Positions 24,860 to 31,333 of a DNA stretch of 44,677 nucleotides are shown piece after piece. Numbering within the stretch: the stretch's first letter is position 1; every line of letters begins with the position of its first letter. The stretch covers positions 1 through 44,677 of the forward strand of contig JAFTCA010000026.1 of assembly GCA_017454945.1 (NCBI GenBank), written 5' to 3'. The notes under the pieces are model-generated. The model was not told the origin of the DNA. It made no database searches and saw only the letters and a program-made list of their open reading frames with translations. A program made the position numbers and the translations under genes. The DNA is from Bacteroidales bacterium. GTDB taxonomy: Bacteria > Bacteroidota > Bacteroidia > Bacteroidales > WCHB1-69.

Positions 24860-26068
24860 TTATTCTTTCTTCGTCACTTCTTTCAGCACCTTCCTAATGT
24901 CCTCATTGCTGAACGTCATGGGCGCGGAGTAGTTGATGGAGTCGGCGGCAATCATGTGGGTAAGTTCTTCGTAGTCGGCCTCCTTCACTGGCAAGGGAAG
25001 GTTATCCATACCGCAAATGGCGATCAAATTGCGGATAGCTTGCAAGAAAGCGTCAGCGGCCGTGCTGTCGGCAACAGTCTCATCGACAAGGCGACAGTGG
25101 CGTGCCAGCGCTGCGTATTTGGCTATGCAGGCTTGCTTCTGGTACTCCATCACAGGCAGCAGCATCAATGCAATGGCCTGTCCGTGAGGAATATGATACT
25201 TAGCTCCAATACTATGGGCGAAGGCATGCACATAGCCTGCCAGCTGTGTATTGATGGCATTACCGCCGTACATAGCTGCACGGCACATAGCCAAGCGCGA
25301 TTCAATCTTTTCGGGCTCTCGCATCACTATGGGCAAGTGTTGCAAAATGAGGCGAGTCCCCTCTAACGAGAGTCGCATATTCTCCTCATCGGGGTCCACA
25401 TCACTGATGGCGCCTTCCAACACGTGGCTCAGGGCATCCATGCCGCAGGCGGCGGTCACCATTTGCGGGGCATGGACGGTCAGTTCGCTATCGAGAATGA
25501 CGTGCGTCACATGGAGGCCAATCAGCACGGTAGAGCTCTTCGTGCCGCGACTGTTGGTCACCACGGCCCCTACGGTAATCTCGGCACCGGTGCCGGCGGT
25601 AGAGGGCACGGTAATCATGGGAAGAGTTTTACCCGGCACGACCAAAAACTTGAGCAGCAGGGCGCGCGTACGGAGGTGCGGCAGGCGAGCACCCGCCGCT
25701 ATCATCTTGCAGGTGTCCATCACCGAGCCACCGCCAAGAGCGATGACACACTCGGCCTTGCTCTCCATAGCGATTTTGCGTCCCGCTTCAATCAAAGCCA
25801 CCGTAGGCTCCGAGTTAATGTCGGCGAGAAGCGTGCAGCCGACGCCCGACTCTTCCAGCGACTGCACTATTTTCTGTTCGTAGCCAAGTTTGTGCAAGGT
25901 CTGGTCGGTGACCAGCAGCACTTGCCGGTAGCCACACCCTTGACATATTTTGCCGATATTCGCCCTTGCGCCATGTCCTTCCAGCACTTGAGGCTCTGGC
26001 AGCGGCACATGGTGAATCACCTTTCCGGGAAGTCGGTGTATCTGTTTGCGAAAGAGGTATGTGTCCAT
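24860..26068 (-). CDS. Iron-containing alcohol dehydrogenase
   Basis: A 402-residue group III (Fe-ADH) enzyme. NAD(P)-binding: ALGGGSVMDTCKM; central VPSTAGTGAEIT; metal ligands in CGMDALSHVLEG (Asp and His), GYVHAFAHSIGAKYHIPHG (two His). The N-terminus (MDTYLFRKQIHRLPG) is longer than in many Fe-ADHs. It probably reduces or oxidises a short alcohol or aldehyde with NAD(P)H. It lies 34 bp after a small secreted-protein gene and 77 bp before the aldehyde dehydrogenase, consistent with one unit. Confidence 0.92.
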   Translation of the reverse strand: MDTYLFRKQIHRLPGKVIHHVPLPEPQVLEGHGARANIGKICQGCGYRQVLLVTDQTLHKLGYEQKIVQSLEESGVGCTLLADINSEPTVALIEAGRKIAMESKAECVIALGGGSVMDTCKMIAAGARLPHLRTRALLLKFLVVPGKTLPMITVPSTAGTGAEITVGAVVTNSRGTKSSTVLIGLHVTHVILDSELTVHAPQMVTAACGMDALSHVLEGAISDVDPDEENMRLSLEGTRLILQHLPIVMREPEKIESRLAMCRAAMYGGNAINTQLAGYVHAFAHSIGAKYHIPHGQAIALMLLPVMEYQKQACIAKYAALARHCRLVDETVADSTAADAFLQAIRNLIAICGMDNLPLPVKEADYEELTHMIAADSINYSAPMTFSNEDIRKVLKEVTKKE

Positions 26069-26102
26069 GGGGGGATTCTTAAAAAATGAGAGTCTGCTTC
26101 AC

Positions 26103-26498
26103 TTATTCGTATTCCGAGTCCGGGTCTATCAGGTGTATGATAATCACGTCGAAGAAGGGATAATCCTTGTATTCCACAAAGAAAGACACATCGGCGGTGA
26201 AGCTTTTTTGGAATTGGATGCCAAGCAGCGAACCTTTTTTTACTCTATTGGCATTATTAGTACTGGTATCCGATTCTCCTTTAGCAGCCAACTCAAAGAC
26301 TCCGTACACTTCTTTCACGCTTTTGTCATTGTTAAGCAGCACTATTCTACAATTAAAATTCGATAAGGATGTTTCGTTTACGACCTTTATCTGATTATAT
26401 GCCATCTCAGGGCCTTCCACGACAAACGACAGGTCGCGCTGGGCAAAAGAAACGGTTGCTGCCATCAGCAGAAAGATAAATAGGATTGATTTTTTCAT
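26103..26498 (-). CDS. Small secreted protein of unknown function
   Basis: A 131-residue exported protein. The ATG giving MKKSILFIFLLMAATVSFAQ provides a signal peptide cleaved after SFA (residue 19). The mature part is β-rich (RDLSFVVEGPEMAYNQIKVVNE, CRIVLLNNDKSV, VSFFVEYKDYPFFDVIIIHL), suggesting an immunoglobulin-like fold. No family recognised. It heads the minus-strand unit with the alcohol and aldehyde dehydrogenases but has no evident functional link to them. Confidence 0.7.
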   Translation of the reverse strand: MKKSILFIFLLMAATVSFAQRDLSFVVEGPEMAYNQIKVVNETSLSNFNCRIVLLNNDKSVKEVYGVFELAAKGESDTSTNNANRVKKGSLLGIQFQKSFTADVSFFVEYKDYPFFDVIIIHLIDPDSEYE

Positions 26499-26526
26499 GA
26501 TTTGTATTTGGTTTAGCTTTTTCATG

Positions 26527-26534
26527 CAAAAATA
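26527..26534 (-). promoter_or_regulatory. -7 box for the small secreted protein / dehydrogenase unit
   Basis: Minus-strand TATTTTTG, 28 bp before the ATG at 26498. Confidence 0.6.
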
Positions 26535-26578
26535 GCGAATGTTTCCGACATGTGGTGATGCAATTCATTAATTTTATT

Positions 26579-26586
26579 TATCTTTG
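26579..26586 (+). promoter_or_regulatory. -7 box for the structured RNA
   Basis: TATCTTTG fits TAnnTTTG and would start transcription at about the first base of the closing helix (near 26588-26594). It is 252 bp before the next ATG, implying a long leader or a separate RNA. Confidence 0.6.
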
Positions 26587-26587
26587 C

Positions 26588-26819
26588 ACCCGAGTCTCGT
26601 AAGAGACAAAGACATATTGATTTAACGAAGCGTTATGCTCGTCTTGTTGATGAAAACGTGAGAAATTTTCAACAATGGCAAGAGGGTGTAAGGGTTCGCG
26701 CATAGCGTGGACTGTTTGCAATTTCTTCCATTAGGGTAATTCTCACGACCTTCATCAAAAGAAGTGGTGTACAGTGCCACGCTTCTTTTGTAGAATAATA
26801 CCCATTAGGCACATCGGGT
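26588..26819 (+). ncRNA. Putative structured RNA (leader or free-standing)
   Basis: A non-coding stretch with several complementary segments seen directly: a closing helix ACCCGA (26588-26593) with TCGGGT (26814-26819); hairpin GTCTC-gtaa-GAGAC (26594-26607); AAGAC with GTCTT enclosing AACG-aag-CGTT; TTGTTG (26644-26649) with CAACAA (26670-26675), extended by AAAA/TTTT; and the loop of that hairpin, CGTGAGAA (26657-26664), complementary over 8 bp to TTCTCACG (26740-26747), which would make a pseudoknot. AAAAGAAG (26757-26764) pairs with CTTCTTTT (26782-26789). It starts at a promoter box and ends 18 bp before the ATG of the next gene. The family is not recognised. Confidence 0.6.
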
Positions 26820-26837
26820 AATAACAAACCTCTAACA

Positions 26838-27428
26838 ATGAAAAGATTTTTGTTTTTATGTTCGCTATTTTTGATAACCATTTCATTATCAGCACAAAAC
26901 AATGTCACAAAATTTCTAGGCATACCTGTTGATGGGACAAAATCTGCCATGATTCAAAAACTAAAAGAAAAAGGATTCACTTACAACAGCACATATGATT
27001 GGTTAGAAGGTGAATTTAATGGTTATCAAGTTAAAATATCAATAGTTACAGAGAACAATAAAGTTTGGAGAATTGCATTACAAGACGCATATCCCAAAAG
27101 TGAGACTCAAATAAAAATAAGGTTTAATACACTTTGCAACCAATTTGAGCAAAACAAAAAATATCTTCCAGCACAAGATATCCAAAGATTAAGCGAAACC
27201 GAAAATATCTCATACGAAATTACTGTTCATGATAAACAATACCAAGCGGCATTTTACCAATTAGGAGACATTAATTCTACTGATTTGTATGCCAAATCAA
27301 ATGAAGAATTGGAACAATTGTCGAACAATATGGTTTGGTTCACCATTTCAAAATACGAATATGGTGAATATATTATTGTCATGTTTTATGACAACTTGAA
27401 CAATCATGCCAACGGTGAGGATTTATAA
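26838..27428 (+). CDS. A+T-rich gene for a secreted protein of unknown function
   Basis: A 196-residue protein with a clear signal peptide (MKRFLFLCSLFLITISLSAQ, cleavage after LSA). The mature part opens VTKFLGIPVDGTKSAMIQKLKEKGFTYN, a pattern shared by small Bacteroidota secreted proteins of unknown role, and contains two or three β-α units with many Lys, Asn and Tyr. Its base composition is visibly richer in A+T than the flanking metabolic genes, suggesting recent acquisition. It is preceded by the structured RNA 18 bp upstream and followed by a hairpin at 27484-27502. No catalytic motif seen. Confidence 0.72.
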   Translation: MKRFLFLCSLFLITISLSAQNNVTKFLGIPVDGTKSAMIQKLKEKGFTYNSTYDWLEGEFNGYQVKISIVTENNKVWRIALQDAYPKSETQIKIRFNTLCNQFEQNKKYLPAQDIQRLSETENISYEITVHDKQYQAAFYQLGDINSTDLYAKSNEELEQLSNNMVWFTISKYEYGEYIIVMFYDNLNNHANGEDL

Positions 27429-27483
27429 TTGACCTTTAATTAGAAACACCTGTTCTTTAATAAATAACGAAACTTCATCGGCA

Positions 27484-27502
27484 TGCACCCTTACTCGGTG
27501 CA
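27484..27502. repeat. Hairpin downstream of the A+T-rich gene
   Basis: TGCACC-N7-GGTGCA, with a further TGCA shortly after that offers an alternative pairing. There is no T-run, so it is not a standard terminator. The remainder of 27429-27574 shows nothing else. Confidence 0.5.
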
Positions 27503-27574
27503 CACCTGACGGCGTGCAATCATCATATTATTAGCAAAAAGGCTTGGGAAATACGACCTCTCTTCACAAACCCA

Positions 27575-28753
27575 TCAGTAAGTCAACCCGAACATCCACA
27601 GCGGAATGATATTCTGATAGGCATACTCAATATCGTCTTTCACTACAAAAGCATCTTGAAGCGAGGCTATTTGTTTCTTTTTCTTATTCCGTCCTCCCAC
27701 CTCGAAGGTGTGACCATCGACAATAAAATCAGCGACTGGAGAAGCTGAAACCTTGTGTCCTACGGCCATCTGTGAAAAGAAAAAAGTCTCTCGCAACGTA
27801 CCTCGATCCGGTTCGCTATCACATAAGGCATAACAAAGATTTGAATTGGCAAGATAGACCTTTTCCACTTTTGCGAATTGATCCATAATATCTTCATCTT
27901 CACGGAGTTGACGCAACAAACCCGCACGCTCCATATAGGCTATCATATCTGCCACATGGGTACGATTCATCTCCAACACACGACCCAAATGGGAGAAATT
28001 AGGTTTGAAAGGCGTACTCTGGGCCACTACCGACATCAGCTTTTTCAATTTCAAAGCTGTGGACAATGTCATATTGGTCTGTCGTGGAATGTCCACTTCA
28101 AGGGTCTGTAACACCACATTATCAAAGCGACTCAAATAATCCTCACAATTAAAAAAAGGGTAATAGCCCCTACGCAAATACTCATTAAAAAGAGGCAAGG
28201 GACGTCCCAATTCGCGAGGCAGAGAAACTTGCCCATCCAACACAGCCTCAAGCGTATATGGTTCAATCTTTGCCTTGTGCGACAAATTAAGATACTCACG
28301 AAATGACAAGCCCTCCATCCTGTATGCCAAGGCGCGGCGGCTCAAATCCGCCTCAAGTCCACGAATCATATCTATCATAGAAGAACCCGAAACTGTTACT
28401 TGAAGATCTTTCCGCAATACATCATACATCATCTTCACCTCACGTGACCAGCCTGAATATTTATGTATTTCGTCAATATACAGATGCCGTCCGCCATTTT
28501 TTACAAAATCATAGGCCGTATCATACAAGGTATGCGTAGTAAAATAAGGATTGTCGGCCAAAATATACAGCGATGACGACTGTTCACCACTCATCAAAAT
28601 ATGCTGAAGCATCATCGTGGTTTTCCCAACTCCTCGAGCACCCAATATCACATTCAACTTTGAATTCCATGCGATGCGACTATACATATACCTGACAAAC
28701 TTTGTATCAATCGTTGAGAGTAACTCTTTGTAAATTGTTTGTAATGTTTGCAT
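27575..28753 (-). CDS. DUF4143-type AAA family ATPase
   Basis: A 392-residue ATPase: Walker A GARGVGKTTMM (about 36-46), Walker B RHLYIDEIHKY, sensor-like VTVSGSSMIDM, and a C-terminal part with the DUF4143 layout (winged-helix-like HLGRVLEMNRTHVADMIAYMERAGLLRQL, then a nuclease-like fold with FIVDGHTFEVGGRNKKKKQ). The DGHxFEVGG...K residues are reminiscent of a PD-(D/E)XK core, as in other members. Such genes are abundant in Bacteroidota, often in many copies, with no agreed function. The start is the ATG giving MQTLQT, 17 bp after a -7 box; the frame is open further upstream only through repeats. Confidence 0.85.
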   Translation of the reverse strand: MQTLQTIYKELLSTIDTKFVRYMYSRIAWNSKLNVILGARGVGKTTMMLQHILMSGEQSSSLYILADNPYFTTHTLYDTAYDFVKNGGRHLYIDEIHKYSGWSREVKMMYDVLRKDLQVTVSGSSMIDMIRGLEADLSRRALAYRMEGLSFREYLNLSHKAKIEPYTLEAVLDGQVSLPRELGRPLPLFNEYLRRGYYPFFNCEDYLSRFDNVVLQTLEVDIPRQTNMTLSTALKLKKLMSVVAQSTPFKPNFSHLGRVLEMNRTHVADMIAYMERAGLLRQLREDEDIMDQFAKVEKVYLANSNLCYALCDSEPDRGTLRETFFFSQMAVGHKVSASPVADFIVDGHTFEVGGRNKKKKQIASLQDAFVVKDDIEYAYQNIIPLWMFGLTY

Positions 28754-28769
28754 AATTCTTTTTTTGGTG

Positions 28770-28777
28770 CAAAAATA
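28770..28777 (-). promoter_or_regulatory. -7 box for the AAA ATPase
   Basis: Minus-strand TATTTTTG, 17 bp before the ATG at 28753, lying directly beside the repeat units. Confidence 0.6.
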
Positions 28778-28779
28778 CA

Positions 28780-28883
28780 AAAAATGTCTTATGCGCAATA
28801 CATTTTTTGATAAAAAATGACTTATAGAAACTACATTTTTATACATTTTATAGCAAAAATGTCATATCAACAATACAGTTTTT
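28780..28883. repeat. Three degenerate inverted-repeat units upstream of the AAA ATPase gene
   Basis: Each unit of 28-29 bp starts AAAAATG and ends CATTTTT (or CAGTTTTT): 28780-28808, 28813-28840 and 28855-28883, with start-to-start distances of 33 and 42 bp. A fourth, poorer unit may run from 28887 to about 28924. Because the unit ends are complementary each can form a hairpin. The rest of 28925-29068, before atpB, is A+T-rich and shows no clear TAnnTTTG box. Confidence 0.65.
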
Positions 28884-29068
28884 AGCAAAAATCGCGCTGT
28901 CGAATCAACAATTATTACATTTTCAGCGAAAGCACTCCCCACCTCATTTTTATTTTTCAAAAAAATATCCACAATGATAATCATCATCAAAAAATAATTG
29001 TAAATTGCACGCCTTAAAACCCTAATCGAACAACAAAGCATATCTTTCTGCTAACAAACTGACAGATT

Positions 29069-30238
29069 ATGACTTATAACAAAAGAGGAAAATTACTGCG
29101 AGTTATACTCTTTGCCTTTTTGGCGGCCATTTTCCCGTTGAACATGCAGGCTGGCGAGCACAACGAAGCCGAGCAGGGATTCAACCCCGGGGAATTCATT
29201 ATAGACCACGTCATCGACAGCTACGGCTGGCATATTGCCGGTGAGGGCGACAAATCAATCTCTGTATCTTTGCCCATCATCCTGTTCGACAACTGGAAAC
29301 CTGTAGTTTTCATGTCGGGCAAGTTCCACCATGGCCACGCCGCCTATAAGGGCTACGCCATTGGCTTTACTGAAGATACGAAAGGCAAAATTGTTAAGCT
29401 GGGTGGCTCTGACGCCGGCTACACCGGTCATTTGGAAGAAGGTCATACCTATATAATTGACAACCAATCAACTCTGATTGACATTTCCATCACCAAGAAC
29501 GTGTTTGCCCTGTTGCTCTCCATTGTATTGCTCTGCTGGATATTCCTCCATGTGGCCAAGCAGTACAAAGATGGCGGCGACAACAAGGCTCCGAAAGGGA
29601 TGGCGGCGCTCGTTGAGCCGGTTATCCTCTTCATCCGCGACGAGGTGGCTATTCCCTCCATCGGCAAGAACAAATACGAGAAGTTCCTGCCCTATCTGCT
29701 CACGTTGTTCTTCTTTATCCTGATTAACAACCTGATGGGCCTCATCCCCATTTTCCCGTTCGGCGCCAACCTGACGGGTAACATTGCCGTGACGGGCATT
29801 TTGGCCATCATCACCTTCTTCATCACCTCGTTCTCGGCTAACAAGAACTACTGGATACATCTGGTGAACACGCCGGGCGTGCCGTGGTGGCTGAAGATAC
29901 CCCTACCCATCATGCCTGTGGTGGAAATCATCGGTATCTTCACCAAGCCTTTCGTGTTGATGATCCGACTTTTCGCCAACATCACCGCTGGCCACATCAT
30001 TGTGTTGGGCTTCATCAGCCTGATATTCATCTTCGGCCAGATGGCTCCCGCCTTGGGTTATGGCATCTCGGTGGTATCCATCTTCTTCTACCTGTTTATG
30101 GGGCTGCTGGAATTAATCGTCGCTTTTGTGCAGGCATTCATCTTCACCCTGCTCACTGCACTTTACATCGGCATGGCTATTGAAGACCACGAAGAACATG
30201 CAGAGGCGCATGAGGCAACAGAAATCGTACACAATTAA
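29069..30238 (+). CDS. atpB: F-type ATP synthase subunit a
   Basis: A 389-residue membrane subunit forming the ion half-channels next to the c-ring. The essential arginine is R300 in MIRLFANITAGH. Residues 1-29 look like a signal peptide (FAFLAAIFPLNMQAG), and about 30-140 form a His/Glu-rich periplasmic domain absent from E. coli subunit a; five to six helices follow (about 143-162, 210-226, 240-252, 275-295, 310-365). The long N-terminal domain is usual in Bacteroidota. The C-terminus is His/Glu rich. It is first of the block atpB-atpE-atpF; the genes for β and ε, which normally precede it, are absent from this window. Confidence 0.96.
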   Translation: MTYNKRGKLLRVILFAFLAAIFPLNMQAGEHNEAEQGFNPGEFIIDHVIDSYGWHIAGEGDKSISVSLPIILFDNWKPVVFMSGKFHHGHAAYKGYAIGFTEDTKGKIVKLGGSDAGYTGHLEEGHTYIIDNQSTLIDISITKNVFALLLSIVLLCWIFLHVAKQYKDGGDNKAPKGMAALVEPVILFIRDEVAIPSIGKNKYEKFLPYLLTLFFFILINNLMGLIPIFPFGANLTGNIAVTGILAIITFFITSFSANKNYWIHLVNTPGVPWWLKIPLPIMPVVEIIGIFTKPFVLMIRLFANITAGHIIVLGFISLIFIFGQMAPALGYGISVVSIFFYLFMGLLELIVAFVQAFIFTLLTALYIGMAIEDHEEHAEAHEATEIVHN

Positions 30239-30272
30239 AAACAAATAAGAACCTATTATCAACTATTTTTAA

Positions 30273-30548
<276 letters not shown>

Positions 30549-30570
30549 GCAGTCGCTACAAAACACGAAG

Positions 30571-30597
30571 TTTTTCCCCGCGATGGGCGGGGAAAAA
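30571..30597 (+). promoter_or_regulatory. Intercistronic hairpin between atpE and atpF
   Basis: A perfect 11-bp stem TTTTTCCCCGC / GCGGGGAAAAA with loop GATGG, 22 bp after the atpE stop. No T-run follows, so it is more likely a processing or stability element, or a partial attenuator, than a full terminator. Confidence 0.7.
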
Positions 30598-30650
30598 CCT
30601 TCCTTAAAACCAAAAGAAAATTTACAATAGACAATATTAAGAAATAAATT

Positions 30651-31145
30651 ATGGCACTAATTACCCCCTCCTTCGGACTTATATTCTGGATGCTGCTTGG
30701 CTTTGGCCTTTTGTTTTTCATTTTGAAAAAATTCGCATGGCCCTTCATCACGAACACCATTGCTGCCCGTGAGCACCGCATTGAGAGCCAGCTTATGGAA
30801 GCCGAAAAAGTTCGCCAGGACATGGCCAACCTGAAATCAGAGCATCAGGTGCTGCTGGTTCAGGCCAAAGAGGAACGCGACCAGATTTTGGCTGACGCCC
30901 GCAAAATGAGAGACAAACTTTACGAAGAGGCCAAAGAGAAAGCCAACAACGAAGCCAAGGCTATTGTAGAAGAGGCCAAAAAAGCCATTCACTTCGAGAA
31001 GATGAAGGCCATGACCGACATCAAGAACGAAATTGCCAATATGTCTATCGAGATCGCAGAGAAAATCCTGCGTGAGGAGCTCTCCGATCAGAACAAACAA
31101 GAAGCACTGGTAAGCAAATGGATGGATGACGTTCATTTGAACTAA
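30651..31145 (+). CDS. atpF: F-type ATP synthase subunit b
   Basis: A 164-residue peripheral-stalk subunit: one N-terminal membrane helix (about 8-27, FGLIFWMLLGFGLLFFILKK) and a long charged coiled coil (about 45-150) with many Glu/Lys/Ala. Length and plan are standard for b. In Bacteroidota atpH usually follows directly; here the next gene is dnaE, 188 bp on, after a perfect inverted repeat and a new promoter. The stalk partner δ (atpH) is at 39462. Confidence 0.95.
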   Translation: MALITPSFGLIFWMLLGFGLLFFILKKFAWPFITNTIAAREHRIESQLMEAEKVRQDMANLKSEHQVLLVQAKEERDQILADARKMRDKLYEEAKEKANNEAKAIVEEAKKAIHFEKMKAMTDIKNEIANMSIEIAEKILREELSDQNKQEALVSKWMDDVHLN

Positions 31146-31229
31146 GGCATCCCACTCTCTCCGCAACAGCAATGTTGCCATTTTACTACGATTGTTCGCA
31201 GTTTCGGCTGCCACGACATATTAATGTAC

Positions 31230-31266
31230 AAAACTTTTCATCCACCCACATCGTATGAAAAGTTTT
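31230..31266. promoter_or_regulatory. Perfect 12-bp inverted repeat upstream of dnaE
   Basis: AAAACTTTTCAT (31230-31241) and ATGAAAAGTTTT (31255-31266), 13-bp loop, 15 bp before the dnaE -7 box. It could terminate the atpBEF transcript (A/T-rich stem, T5 follows) or be an operator for dnaE. Confidence 0.6.
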
Positions 31267-31281
31267 TGCATATATACACAC

Positions 31282-31289
31282 TATCTTTG
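31282..31289 (+). promoter_or_regulatory. -7 box for dnaE
   Basis: TATCTTTG, 44 bp before the dnaE ATG at 31334. Confidence 0.6.
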
Positions 31290-31333
31290 CAGGTACAATT
31301 AACTGCATTATTCATTTCAAACACCCCAAACCT

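Noticed and set aside
26588..26819. tmRNA, RNase P RNA or a tRNA cluster
   Set aside because: No tRNA-like acceptor or T-arm, no RNase P core sequence and no tag reading frame were seen. A 6S-like RNA was considered, but the multi-branched, pseudoknotted layout does not look like a long rod with a central bubble.
27575..28846. Longer AAA ATPase starting at an upstream in-frame codon
   Set aside because: The extra 31 residues are encoded by the repeat region and lie before the -7 box at 28770-28777.
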